This document shows, in pieces, positions 34,008 to 42,381 of a DNA stretch of 64,000 bases. The position numbers and the translations under genes were made by a program. Source of the stretch: JALZKA01 sp963701205 (lineage in GTDB: Bacteria; Actinomycetota; Thermoleophilia; Solirubrobacterales; 70-9); assembly GCA_963701205.1 (NCBI GenBank), contig OY969575.1, positions 992,001 to 1,056,000 on the forward strand. Reading direction: 5' to 3'. Numbering within the stretch: position 1 is the stretch's first letter; each line of letters starts with the position of its first letter. The notes under the pieces are model-generated. The model worked only from the letters and a program-made list of their open reading frames with translations. It did not search any database and was not told the DNA's origin.

Positions 34008-35113
34008 GCCGCGTCCGCCTGGCCGGATACCGCGCCGATCACGGCGCCATCGCGAACCGCCAGTTCGAGCCGGGGGCAAGATTCGGGAAGGTGGGATGCC
34101 TCGGTGGCGGTGATCAACGCCTGTCCTTCCCCCGCCAAGAGTCGTTCGCAAAGCAGGCCACGCCGGGTCGGGTCGAGCTCGGAGGTGACGTCGTCAAGCA
34201 GCATCAGCGGTGGCGTCCTGCTGTCGGCAAGCAGCGCGTCCCGCTCGGCGAAGAGCAGGGCCAGAAGGGCGCTTCGCTGCTGGCCTTGGGACGCATAGCG
34301 CCGCGCCTGACGCCCGTCGATTGCGATCCCAAGCTCGTCCAAGTGCGGTCCGTGACCGGAGAACCCACGGGCCAAATCTGAGTCGCGGCGATCGGCCAGC
34401 TCGGCGACTAGGTCATCCGCCGAGGACGCGTGGCTGCGCGGGCGGTATGCCAGTTCGGCGCTCTCCCCCAGACCGAGCGCCGTCGCCGTCTCGGCAAAAA
34501 GCGGCGCCAGGACGTCCACTGCATCGGCGCGTGCCGCCATCAAATCCACGCCGGCGGCGGCGAGCTCCGCGTCCCAGGCGTCAAGCGAGGTGGCGTCCGC
34601 GGCGCCGGCTCGGATGCGGCCCACAAGCGCGTTCCGCTGCGCCAGGGTTCGGGCGTAGCGAGCGCGGGCACCGGTCCGCGCCGGGCGCAGGGCGGCGATG
34701 AACCCGTCAAGGTGCGAGCGGCGGGCCGCCGGTGGGCCCTTGATCAGGGTTAGGCGATCGGGCATGAACACGGCGAGTGCCGGGCGGGACGTCGCGGCAT
34801 CGGGCGGCATCGGGTTTCCGTTCAGTAGGTGGCGCTTGCCGTCGGAGCGATCGACGGCGAAGAGGAACTCGCGCTCTTCACCCGCGTCTTCGACGACGAC
34901 CTCGCAACGCCCCAGCGGTTGGCCGAAGGCGATCGTCTCACGCTCCGTCCGAGTCCGGCACGAGCGGCCGGCCAACCCTGCGTACAGGGCCTCGAGGAGG
35001 TTCGTCTTGCCCGAGCCGTTGGGTCCGTGCAGCAGGGTTACGCCCGGCCCGAGCCGGACCTCGGCATCGCTGAGGTTGCGAAAGCCCAACGTGCGCAGTG
35101 TTGCGACCCGCAC
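34004..35113 (-). CDS. recF: DNA replication and repair protein RecF
   Basis: 369 residues. An SMC-like ABC ATPase that helps load RecA at gaps. Walker A is LLHGPNGSGKTNLLEALYAG; the signature and Walker B region is ASQGQQRSALLALLFAERD with LLLDDVTSELDPTRR. N-terminal LRTLGFRNLSDAEVRLGPG is typical. It starts 13 bases after the dnaN stop, in the conserved dnaA-dnaN-recF order, and overlaps the DciA-like gene. Confidence 0.96.
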   Translation of the reverse strand: MRVATLRTLGFRNLSDAEVRLGPGVTLLHGPNGSGKTNLLEALYAGLAGRSCRTRTERETIAFGQPLGRCEVVVEDAGEEREFLFAVDRSDGKRHLLNGNPMPPDAATSRPALAVFMPDRLTLIKGPPAARRSHLDGFIAALRPARTGARARYARTLAQRNALVGRIRAGAADATSLDAWDAELAAAGVDLMAARADAVDVLAPLFAETATALGLGESAELAYRPRSHASSADDLVAELADRRDSDLARGFSGHGPHLDELGIAIDGRQARRYASQGQQRSALLALLFAERDALLADSRTPPLMLLDDVTSELDPTRRGLLCERLLAGEGQALITATEASHLPESCPRLELAVRDGAVIGAVSGQADAA

Positions 35114-35126
35114 CGGGTCCGTCCCG

Positions 35127-36236
35127 TTAGACGTTCAGGCGGATCGGCATCACGAGGTAGGAGAAGTCCTCGGCGCCGACCGGGCGCAGTAGTCCCGGAC
35201 GCAGCGGGGATGAGATCTGGATCGCGATCTCGTCGCCCTCAACCGACTCGATCCCCTCTTTTAGAAACTGCGGGTTGAAGGCGATCTCGAGCGGCTCGCC
35301 ACTAAACGGGGCGGGTAACGATTCCGCCGCGTCACCGATATCCGGGGTCTCAGCGGCCACCTTGAGCTCGCCCTCCGTGAAGGCGAAGCGAAGCGGGGCG
35401 TTGCGCTGCGCCAGTTGGCTGACGCGGCTGACGACCTCGAGTAGATCCTCGCGCGGCATCCGGACTTCGTGCTCGAACGACTCCGGAATCAATTGGCGCC
35501 AGCTCGGAAATTGGCCCTCGATCAGGCGCGACGAGAGCGCGGCGCCGTCGAGCTTGAAAACGACCTGGTTGCGCGAAAGCGATGCCTCGATCGTCTCCGC
35601 CGCGCTCGACTCGATCAGGCGCCGCAGTTCACGCAGCGCCCTGGCAGGCACATTCGCGTCGATGGGCTTCGTCATGGGCTGATCGAGGTCGGTGTGCTTC
35701 ACGCTCAGCCGGTAGGAATCGGTGGCGACCATCGTTAGCTTCTGGCCTTCGGCTTGCACCAGCACGCCGGTCAGGATCGGGCGGACCTCGTCCCGCGATG
35801 CCGCCCGGGCAACGCGATGGATCGTCTCGACCAGCGGCCCGGCTGGCAGTGTCGCCGCCTCGCCCTCCGCTTCCGGTAGCCGCGGAAAGTCATCGACCGG
35901 CAACGTACGGAAATGAAACCGCGCGTCGCCCGATGTCAACTCGATGTCGCGCTGCTCGGTGCGCGACTCCATCACCACCTCGCCATCGGGCAGGCTTCGA
36001 GCCACGTCAACCAGGAGCCGGCCCGGGAGCAAGGCGGTTCCTTCCTCCTCGATCTTGACGTCACTGAGAGTGAGCGTTAGGCCCATCTCCATATCGGTGG
36101 CGCGCAAAGTCAGGACTCCGTCGCTTGCCGTGAACAGGATTCCCGCCAGTGACGGCAGGGTTGAGCGCGCCGACACGGCGCGGCCGGCGTGCTGGAGGGC
36201 AGAGACAAACGTTTCGCGGGGGGCTGAAAGTTTCAT
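35127..36236 (-). CDS. dnaN: DNA polymerase III sliding clamp (beta subunit)
   Basis: 369 residues, the usual length of the three-domain clamp. The start MKLSAPRETFVSALQHAGRA, internal RALRELRRLIESSAAETIE and VVFKLDGAALSSRLIEGQFP, and the C-terminal YLVMPIRLNV (the ring-closing and ligand-pocket segment M-P-x-R) identify the family. It forms the ring that tethers polymerase to DNA. The gene lies 100 bases downstream of dnaA, a gap that may hold weak DnaA sites, and is followed directly by recF. Confidence 0.97.
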   Translation of the reverse strand: MKLSAPRETFVSALQHAGRAVSARSTLPSLAGILFTASDGVLTLRATDMEMGLTLTLSDVKIEEEGTALLPGRLLVDVARSLPDGEVVMESRTEQRDIELTSGDARFHFRTLPVDDFPRLPEAEGEAATLPAGPLVETIHRVARAASRDEVRPILTGVLVQAEGQKLTMVATDSYRLSVKHTDLDQPMTKPIDANVPARALRELRRLIESSAAETIEASLSRNQVVFKLDGAALSSRLIEGQFPSWRQLIPESFEHEVRMPREDLLEVVSRVSQLAQRNAPLRFAFTEGELKVAAETPDIGDAAESLPAPFSGEPLEIAFNPQFLKEGIESVEGDEIAIQISSPLRPGLLRPVGAEDFSYLVMPIRLNV

Positions 36237-36337
36237 CGTGAATCACTCATATTCCTACCTAGATCAGATGTATTAGGGGCGTTGATGGTTGTGGAGATTG
36301 TGAGCAGGTCTAGCAATGAAGCCAAACAGGACGTGGA
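36237..36337. other. dnaA-dnaN gap: candidate but weak oriC
   Basis: The 101-base gap is locally AT-richer than its surroundings. On the minus strand it contains TAATCCACG and ATCTCCACA, each 7 of 9 to the DnaA box TTATCCACA. A closer site, ATATCCACA (8 of 9), lies just inside the dnaA 3' end at 36427-36435. No array of consensus boxes is visible here or in the dnaA-rpmH gap (37757-37922). Origin location is therefore suggested by synteny only. Confidence 0.3.
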
Positions 36338-37744
36338 TTACGGTCGTGGAGGAGGGGGTCGTTCGTTGGTTTCACCGGGTGCCGCCGGGTCTTCCGCGGT
36401 GAGTTTTCCCAGGGCTAGGCGCACGCTGTGGATATCGCCGGCGGTGGCGGACCCGGGCTCGTTGCGCTGCTCGACCGCGCGGATCGCGTAAATCACGGTC
36501 GAGTGATCACGAGAGAAATCACGGGCGATCTGGGCGAGCGACAGCGGCGTGAGCTCGCGGGCGAGGTACATCGCCAACTGGCGAGCGCGGGAGATCCGGG
36601 GCGTACGGTTTTGGGCCAGGAGCTCGTCGCGTGAAAGTCCGAGAACGGAGGCGACGGCCGACTGGATCGCGTCGATCGTCGGTGCGATAACGCTGCTGTC
36701 ACCCGCGTTGGTAAGCGGCGCGTCGCGATTTAGGGCACGGCTCACCGCGGCACTCGCGAGCGGTTCGCCGAAAACCGAGGAGACGGCCAAGACGCGGGTC
36801 AGGGCGCCCTCAAGCCGGCGCACGTTGCCTGGAGCCCTGGTTGCGATCTCGCGCAGGACATCGGGATCGGGAAGTTGATCGACCGCGTCTGATGCAAAGC
36901 GCCAAAGCAGCGCGATCCGCATCCGTAGGTCCGGCGGCTCGATTGCGACGGTCAGCCCCCATGCGAAGCGGTCGCGCAGGCGCTCCTCAAGCCGCGAGAG
37001 CGATCCCGGTGGACGATCGCTGGAGAGGACGATCTGCTTGCCGGCGGCAAACAGCGCGTTGAAGGTGTGGACGAACTCTTCTTCGGTTCGCGGCTTGCCC
37101 TCGAGGACCTGGACGTCGTCGATCAGCAGCGCGTCGAGCTCGCGGTAGCGCTGTTTGAAGCGCTCCGGTCCCTCGGTGCGCAGTGCGGCGACAAACTCCG
37201 TCGTGAACCGCTCGGCGGTCGTGTGGTGAACGTTCAGGCCGCGGTGTTGATCGCGCATGTAGCCAGCGATCGCGCCCAACAGGTGGGTTTTGCCCAGGCC
37301 CGGGGGACCGTGCAAGAACAGCGGGTTATAGGCCTCGCCGGGACTCTCGGCAACGGCCAGCGCGGCAGCGTGGGCGAACCGGTTCGCAGGCCCGATGACG
37401 AAGCGGTCAAAAGTGTGGTGCGGGTCGATCGGCAGTGGTTCGGCAATCCGGCCGCCCTCGCCACCGCGTGCAGTCACCTTGGCGGGTCCGTCAACCAGCG
37501 CGACCCGGCGAAGCGGCGGCGCCAGTCGCTGCAGCGCGCCTTCGAGCGGCACCAGGTAGCGTCGCTCGACCCAGGTGCGAACCCGCGCGGGCCCGGTCAA
37601 ATACAGGGTGTCGGCGTCAGCGCTGACCGCCCGCAAGGGCTCGATCCAGAGGTCGAACGTGGCCGCGGGGAGCGAGGCGCGCAGCTCCTGTCTGACATCT
37701 CGCCAGATTCCCCCCTCCGCCTTGCCGCGCTCTAGATCTCCCAT
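36338..37744 (-). CDS. dnaA: Chromosomal replication initiator DnaA
   Basis: 468 residues from the ATG at 37744; an ATG at 37756 would add MVAA. Domain I is at 1-75, and the linker is unusually short. The AAA+ domain starts near 108 with Walker A GPPGLGKTH (146-154) and Walker B LDALLIDDVQVLEG. The domain IV helix-turn-helix ends in the signature FSRDHSTVIYAIRAVE, which contacts DnaA boxes. At about 470 residues it is short for an actinobacterium, where domain II is often long. It diverges from rpmH, marking the point where gene orientation flips. Confidence 0.96.
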   Translation of the reverse strand: MGDLERGKAEGGIWRDVRQELRASLPAATFDLWIEPLRAVSADADTLYLTGPARVRTWVERRYLVPLEGALQRLAPPLRRVALVDGPAKVTARGGEGGRIAEPLPIDPHHTFDRFVIGPANRFAHAAALAVAESPGEAYNPLFLHGPPGLGKTHLLGAIAGYMRDQHRGLNVHHTTAERFTTEFVAALRTEGPERFKQRYRELDALLIDDVQVLEGKPRTEEEFVHTFNALFAAGKQIVLSSDRPPGSLSRLEERLRDRFAWGLTVAIEPPDLRMRIALLWRFASDAVDQLPDPDVLREIATRAPGNVRRLEGALTRVLAVSSVFGEPLASAAVSRALNRDAPLTNAGDSSVIAPTIDAIQSAVASVLGLSRDELLAQNRTPRISRARQLAMYLARELTPLSLAQIARDFSRDHSTVIYAIRAVEQRNEPGSATAGDIHSVRLALGKLTAEDPAAPGETNERPPPPRP

Positions 37745-37870
37745 CGCGGCGACCATAGCGGCGCCCAGGCACACCGCTTGAGAGCCAGGCCGCAAATCGC
37801 GGCTTTTCCTGAACGGGTGGATCCGCTTCGCCCCGCTCGGCTTGGAGGAGGACCCGGCACCCTCGCTCTC

Positions 37871-37876
37871 TATACT
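37871..37876 (+). promoter_or_regulatory. Possible -10 element for rpmH-rnpA
   Basis: TATACT (5 of 6 to TATAAT) lies 46 bases before the rpmH start in the dnaA-rpmH divergent gap. No good -35 hexamer is found at 16-18 bases upstream, so the call is tentative. Confidence 0.3.
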
Positions 37877-37922
37877 GGCCGTCGCCCGCGGTTCGCATTC
37901 GTCGCCGCCGGCCCTCCGAATT

Positions 37923-38057
37923 ATGAAGCGAACCTGGCAGCCGAAGAAGCGCAAGCGCGCAAAGACCCACGGGTTTCGCGGCCGCATGCGCTCACGCTCC
38001 GGCCGCGACCTGATCAGGCGTCGCCGGCGTAAGGGCCGCAAGCGGCTCACGCCCTGA
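37923..38057 (+). CDS. rpmH: 50S ribosomal protein L34
   Basis: 44 residues: MKRTWQPKKRKRAKTHGFRG and so on, ending RKGRKRLTP. This highly basic small protein is unmistakable L34, a late-assembly part of the large subunit. The start is the ATG at 37923. Its stop shares bases with the rnpA start (TGATG), the usual rpmH-rnpA coupling next to dnaA. Confidence 0.98.
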   Translation: MKRTWQPKKRKRAKTHGFRGRMRSRSGRDLIRRRRRKGRKRLTP

Positions 38058-38479
38058 TGTCAAGTGGGCCTCGTGGCGACGATGCCCGCAAGCGGGGACG
38101 CCTCTCGCGGAGTGGCGATTTCGATCGTGTCTACCGCGAGGGCCGCTCGCACTCGAACCGGTTTCTCGTCCTCTACGCGTTTCCGCGCGACTCGGAGGAG
38201 CCTGTCGAGGCCACGGATTTACCGTCAGAGCAGGGAAAAAGCGAGTTGCGACTCGGTGTCTCCGTCAGCCGCAAAGTGGGCGGCGCCGTCGATCGCAACG
38301 CCGTCAAGCGCGCGCTCCGCGAGGCGTTCTGGAAGCTTGCCGACGGGCTTCCAGAGGGCTACGACTTCGTCATCGTTGCTCGCCCTGACCTTGCCGGGAT
38401 GGTCGAGCGTGACGGGACCGGCGGCGTCGAAAAGGCACTTCGCGAGCTCTTCGCCGAAGCCGGGATCGAGAAGGCGTAA
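38057..38479 (+). CDS. rnpA: Ribonuclease P protein component
   Basis: 140 residues. The protein subunit of RNase P that supports the catalytic RNA in tRNA 5' maturation. LSRSGDFDRVYREGRSHSN is the N-terminal block, and RLGVSVSRKVGGAVDRNAVKRALREAFW carries the RNR-type signature (here RNAVKRALRE). An acidic insertion around residues 48-60 is not typical but harmless-looking. It starts inside the rpmH stop and is followed 3 bases later by yidD. Confidence 0.95.
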   Translation: MSSGPRGDDARKRGRLSRSGDFDRVYREGRSHSNRFLVLYAFPRDSEEPVEATDLPSEQGKSELRLGVSVSRKVGGAVDRNAVKRALREAFWKLADGLPEGYDFVIVARPDLAGMVERDGTGGVEKALRELFAEAGIEKA

Positions 38480-38482
38480 CAC

Positions 38483-38737
38483 GTGAAACGCTCGGCCAAG
38501 ACCCTGCACGCCTGGCTGGTAGCCGTCGTTTTGGCGCCGATTCGCCTCTACAGCCGCTTTATCTCGCCCGCTTTCCCGCGGCGCTGTAAGTACGAGCCGA
38601 CCTGTTCGGTCTACGCGCAGGAGGCGATCCGCGAGCGTGGGATCGTGCGTGGGACGCTCGCCGCGCTCTGGCGCCTGGCCCGCTGCAATCCCTGGAGCCA
38701 CGGCGGCTGGGACCCAGTCACCCATAAACACGCATGA
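38483..38737 (+). CDS. yidD: Membrane protein insertion efficiency factor YidD
   Basis: 84 residues from a GTG at 38483. The core RLYSRFISPAFPRRCKYEPTCSVYAQEAI holds the conserved Cys pair and Tyr of YidD; the end HGGWDPVTHKHA matches the family's G-G-x-D-P-V tail. It is thought to assist YidC in membrane insertion. It overlaps the yidC start by four bases. The start lies in CACGTGAAAC, discussed separately as a parS-like match. Confidence 0.95.
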   Translation: MKRSAKTLHAWLVAVVLAPIRLYSRFISPAFPRRCKYEPTCSVYAQEAIRERGIVRGTLAALWRLARCNPWSHGGWDPVTHKHA

Positions 38738-39477
38738 TCTTCCAGCTCGCCAACATCCTGCAGCCGCTGATCGACCTCGCCGAGGCTGTAATCACCTTCT
38801 TCCACGACTCGGTCGGGTTCGGCTGGGGCACCTCGATCGTCGCGCTCACCTTCGTGACCAGGATCGTGATCCTGCCGCTCTCGATCTCGCAGATCCGCTC
38901 GATGCGCGCGCTGCAGGCATACGCGCCGCAGATCAAGATCCTTCAGGAGCGCTACAAGGACGACAAGCAGCGCCAGCAGCGCGAGTTGATCGCCTTCTAC
39001 CAAAAGAACAAGATCAACCCGTTCGCCTCGTGCATTCCCCTGATCCTGCAGCTGCCGGTCTTCCTGGCCCTCTATCAACTGCTCAACAACGACGCCTTCA
39101 AGCAGGACGTTCTGAATAACCCGCCGGTTGATTTCTTCTTCATCCAGAACCTGACCGAGAAGGCGACGGGTGGCTCGCTCGTGGTCCTGATCCTGCTCTT
39201 CATCGGCACCCAGCTCGGCGCCGGCCTCGTGATGGCGGCGCGGGTGGAGGGTTCGCAGCGGATCATCATGTTCGCCCTGCCCCTCGTTTTCGCGCCTTTC
39301 GTGGCCACATTCCCGGCCGCCCTCGCGGTGTACTGGATCTCGACCAACGTCTGGACCCTGGGCCAGCAGCTGGTCGTCAAGCAGTTCTTCCCGCCACCTG
39401 AGATCCCGACCGTCGAGGAGATCGAGGCGTCGAAACCACCTCCGACGCCGCCGCGCAAGAAGAAGAAGCGCCGCTAA
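38734..39477 (+). CDS. yidC: Membrane protein insertase YidC
   Basis: 247 residues, the short Gram-positive-type form without the large periplasmic domain. About five transmembrane helices: IVALTFVTRIVILPLSISQI (with the groove Arg), INPFASCIPLILQLPVFLAL, LVVLILLFIGTQLGAGLVMA and FAPFVATFPAALAVYWISTN. The tail is rich in Pro, Lys and Arg for ribosome contact. It inserts proteins alone or with SecYEG. The gene is in the conserved rpmH-rnpA-yidD-yidC-jag run. Confidence 0.95.
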   Translation: MIFQLANILQPLIDLAEAVITFFHDSVGFGWGTSIVALTFVTRIVILPLSISQIRSMRALQAYAPQIKILQERYKDDKQRQQRELIAFYQKNKINPFASCIPLILQLPVFLALYQLLNNDAFKQDVLNNPPVDFFFIQNLTEKATGGSLVVLILLFIGTQLGAGLVMAARVEGSQRIIMFALPLVFAPFVATFPAALAVYWISTNVWTLGQQLVVKQFFPPPEIPTVEEIEASKPPPTPPRKKKKRR

Positions 39478-39487
39478 GGTTGCGTTC

Positions 39488-39979
39488 GTGAGCGTCGAAG
39501 CAATGCCCGAAGCGCCCGCGGACAGGGTCGAGGCGATCCTCGAGCGGGTCCTGGCCGCGCTTGACCTTGAGGCCTCGATCGAGATGAGCGAGGACGACGC
39601 CCAGATCACCGCGCGCATTGAGGGCGAGGACGTGGGTCGCCTGATCGGCAGGCGCGGCCAGACGATCGACGCGATCCAGTTCCTTTGCTACCGCGCGGCA
39701 CAACGTGGGGTGACCGACCGCAAGCGGGTCCAGGTTGACGCCGGCGGCTACCGCGAGGCCCGGCGCGAACAGCTTGAAGGCCAGGCCGAGCGCGCCGCCG
39801 AGCGCGCGCTTGAGACGGGCCGCGAGATCGAGCTCGAACCGATGAGCGCGAGCGAGCGCAAGGTCGTGCACGACCACCTCAAGGACCGCTCCGGGATCGA
39901 GACCTTCTCTGAGGGCGATGAGCCCGAACGCTGCGTGATCGTCGCCCCGCTCGTCGGCGATGCCGCCGCCACCGAGTAG
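39488..39979 (+). CDS. jag: Jag/KhpB RNA-binding protein
   Basis: 163 residues from a GTG at 39488. A KH-type domain carries the GxxG-like loop in GEDVGRLIGRRGQTIDAIQF (about 47-66); the C-terminal R3H domain shows MSASERKVVHDHLKDRSGIE with the R-x3-H motif. The N-terminal Jag_N domain is missing, as in other actinobacterial versions. It binds RNA and influences cell shape and division in firmicutes. The end overlaps rsmG by 20 bases. Confidence 0.93.
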   Translation: MSVEAMPEAPADRVEAILERVLAALDLEASIEMSEDDAQITARIEGEDVGRLIGRRGQTIDAIQFLCYRAAQRGVTDRKRVQVDAGGYREARREQLEGQAERAAERALETGREIELEPMSASERKVVHDHLKDRSGIETFSEGDEPERCVIVAPLVGDAAATE

Positions 39980-40658
39980 CGGCGCGCCAACGCTGAGCCC
40001 CAACGCGCGGGCCCAGCTTGAGGTCGTGCTTGGCCTGCTGGCCACGGACCCGCGCTCGCTGACCTCGGTTCGCGACCCGCAGGCGGCCTGGCGGGCGCAC
40101 GTTGCCGACTCGGCTGCGGGGCTCGAGATTCCTGCTCTTCGCGAAGCCGGGCAAATCGCTGATCTTGGCTCTGGGGCAGGGTTTCCGGGCCTTGTCATCG
40201 CCGTGATGCGCCCCGAGGCGACGGTCACGATGATCGAGTCGGTGACGCGCAAGTGCGCCTTCATCCGCGAGGCCGCCACGGCCGCCGAGATTCCCAACGC
40301 GCTGGTGGTTGACGCACGCTCTGAGGACCATGCCAAGGCCAGCGGGAAGGAGGCCTACGACGTCGTCACGGCGCGGGCGGTGGGGCGCCTGGCGACGCTG
40401 GCGGAGCTTGCATCGCCCCTGCTTTTGGACGGCGGCTGCCTGATTGCGTGGAAGGGGAAGCGCGATTCGGATGAGGAGGCGGAGCTGGACCGCGCCGGGG
40501 AGGGCACGGCGATGGCGCTCACGGCGGTGCATGCGCCCGCCGATACCGGCTACGAGCACCGCCACCTCTACGTCGTCGCCAAGACCGGCGACACTCCGGC
40601 TGACCTGCCGCGGCGGCCCGGCGTGGCCAAGAAGCGCCCGTTCGGAGCACTGACCTAG
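39960..40658 (+). CDS. rsmG: 16S rRNA (guanine-N7) methyltransferase G
   Basis: 232 residues. It methylates G527 of 16S rRNA (E. coli numbering) using SAM. Motif I is IADLGSGAGFPGLVIAV, followed by VTMIESVTRKCAFIREAATA and VVTARAVGRLATLAEL. The N-terminal DSAAGLEIPALREAG region is also typical. The ATG at 39960 lies inside jag. Loss of RsmG gives low-level streptomycin resistance in other bacteria; the gene here is intact. Followed by parA after 21 bases. Confidence 0.95.
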   Translation: MPPPPSSGAPTLSPNARAQLEVVLGLLATDPRSLTSVRDPQAAWRAHVADSAAGLEIPALREAGQIADLGSGAGFPGLVIAVMRPEATVTMIESVTRKCAFIREAATAAEIPNALVVDARSEDHAKASGKEAYDVVTARAVGRLATLAELASPLLLDGGCLIAWKGKRDSDEEAELDRAGEGTAMALTAVHAPADTGYEHRHLYVVAKTGDTPADLPRRPGVAKKRPFGALT

Positions 40659-40679
40659 GCTCGCGCTACGCTCGCGGCG

Positions 40680-41507
40680 ATGGGTGCCGTCTACGCGATC
40701 GCAAATCAGAAGGGGGGAGTCGGCAAGACGACGACGGCCGTCAACCTTGCGTGCTGCGTTGCGGCCAGCGGCAACCAGGTGTTGCTGGCCGACCTCGACC
40801 AGCAGGCCAATGCGACGGTCGCGCTCGGGCTCGACCGCGATACCACCCCGTCGTCTTATGACTGCCTGGTGGGCGGTACCTCGATCGCCGAGGCCGCGCG
40901 ACCGGCCGGCCCCGACAACCTGTGGGTGGTTCCGGCCAGCCGGGACCTGGCGGGCGCATCGGTCGAGCTGCCTCGCATGGAGGCGATGGAGACGCGTCTT
41001 CGCGACGGGCTCGGGCCTGTACGTGAGCGCTTTGCTCTGACCTTGCTCGACTGCCCGCCTTCGCTCGGGCCGGTGACGGTCAACGCGCTGACCGCGGCCG
41101 ACCGCGTGTTGGTGCCCGTGCAGGCGGAGTACCTGGCGCTCGAGGGCCTCGTCCAGTTCCTGGAGACGCTCGAGATGACCCGCCGCCAGCTGAATCCGTC
41201 GCTCGTTCTGACCGGAGTCGTGATCACCATGCACGATGAAAGGACCCGCCTCGCACAGGACGTCGAGGCCGAGTTGAGATCCCACTTCCCCGAACTGGTG
41301 TTCGATACCGTGATTCCCCGCAGCGTTCGAGTGGCCGAGGCGCCCAGCTTCGGCCTACCCGTAGGCGACCATGCCCCCGCGTCCCGTGGGGCGCTTGCAT
41401 ACGAGGCGCTGGCTGCTGAGCTGGCGCAACGGGAGGCGGCGGATCGCCAGCGGCGCGCATTGCCACAGGACATAAGCCCCGGACCAATCATGGAGGTCGA
41501 AGCATGA
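40680..41507 (+). CDS. parA: Chromosome partitioning ATPase ParA (Soj)
   Basis: 275 residues. Deviant Walker A is IANQKGGVGKTTTAVNLA; Walker A' region ADLDQQANATVALGL; Walker B FALTLLDCPPSLGPVTVNAL. It binds DNA as an ATP dimer and moves ParB-parS complexes apart. A C-terminal extension after RGALAYEALAAELAQREA is basic and short. It overlaps parB by four bases. The order rsmG-parA-parB is the standard near-origin arrangement. Confidence 0.96.
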   Translation: MGAVYAIANQKGGVGKTTTAVNLACCVAASGNQVLLADLDQQANATVALGLDRDTTPSSYDCLVGGTSIAEAARPAGPDNLWVVPASRDLAGASVELPRMEAMETRLRDGLGPVRERFALTLLDCPPSLGPVTVNALTAADRVLVPVQAEYLALEGLVQFLETLEMTRRQLNPSLVLTGVVITMHDERTRLAQDVEAELRSHFPELVFDTVIPRSVRVAEAPSFGLPVGDHAPASRGALAYEALAAELAQREAADRQRRALPQDISPGPIMEVEA

Positions 41508-42367
41508 GCACCCAGCCAAAACGCGGAATGGGCCGAGGCCTGTCAGCGATTCTGCCGATGCCAGGCGAGGTCGGCGAGCCGGCCCTGCGCCACATTCCGC
41601 CGGATCTCGTTCTGCCGAACCCGTCACAGCCGCGCCGGCGGTTTAACCCGCAGACGATCTCATCGCTCGCCGACTCGCTGCGCGAGGCAGGCGTGATCCA
41701 GCCGCTGATCGTCAGGCCGCTGACCGACGGGCGCTACGAGATCATCGCCGGCGAGCGGCGTTGGCGCGCGGCGAAGGAGGCCGGGCTCGAGACGGTTCCG
41801 GTCCTGCTTAGAACCGAGGACGAGCCCCAGCGAATGCAGACGGCGTTGATCGAAAACGTCGCCCGCGAGCAGCTCAATCCTGTTGACGAGGCACGGGCCT
41901 GCCTGACCCTGGTCGAGGACCTCGGTCTGACCAAGGAGGAGCTCGGCAAGCGTCTTGGCCGTAGCCGCGCGGCGCTCTCCAACCTGATCCGGATCCTCGA
42001 CCTGCCCGACGAAGCGCTCGCGCTGATCGAGGCCGACGAGCTCTCCGAGGGCCATGGTCGCGCCCTCCTGATCGCGAAGTCGGCTGACGATCGGGCCGCG
42101 CTTGCCCGCGAGGCCGCCCGCCAGGGTTGGTCGGTGCGCGAGACCGAACGCCGGGCCAATGCGGGGCCGACGGCTCGTCCGAAGCTCAAGATCCTGCCCG
42201 ACCCCGACCTGGTCGATGCGCTCGAGCGGGCCGAGGACGCGCTCGAAACGGCGCTCGGTCACGGGATCAAGATCCGGCCGGCGGGCAAGGGCGGCGCAAT
42301 CCGTGCCGAGCTTCGCTTTGACGACCTCGACGAGCTCCAGGCGTTCGTCGACGACCGCCGCCCCTAG
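41504..42367 (+). CDS. parB: Chromosome partitioning protein ParB (Spo0J)
   Basis: 287 residues. The CTPase domain shows IIAGERRWRAAKEAGLETVP and MQTALIENVAREQLNPVDEA (ENVxRxxLNPxEEA motif). The central helix-turn-helix LTKEELGKRLGRSRAALSNL binds parS, and the C-terminal part dimerises. The N-terminus KRGMGRGLSAILP is the ParA-interacting tip. The stop codon lies in the left arm of a hairpin shared with the convergent pdxH stop. Confidence 0.96.
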   Translation: MSTQPKRGMGRGLSAILPMPGEVGEPALRHIPPDLVLPNPSQPRRRFNPQTISSLADSLREAGVIQPLIVRPLTDGRYEIIAGERRWRAAKEAGLETVPVLLRTEDEPQRMQTALIENVAREQLNPVDEARACLTLVEDLGLTKEELGKRLGRSRAALSNLIRILDLPDEALALIEADELSEGHGRALLIAKSADDRAALAREAARQGWSVRETERRANAGPTARPKLKILPDPDLVDALERAEDALETALGHGIKIRPAGKGGAIRAELRFDDLDELQAFVDDRRP

Positions 42368-42381
42368 CGCTCGGCTAGGGG
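42361..42381. terminator. Bidirectional hairpin containing both stop codons
   Basis: A 7-bp perfect inverted repeat (CCCCTAG/CTAGGGG, 7-base loop) sits at the parB/pdxH junction; the parB stop TAG is in the left arm and the pdxH stop in the right arm. No U-tract follows in either direction, so termination would depend on hairpin strength or Rho. Confidence 0.5.
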
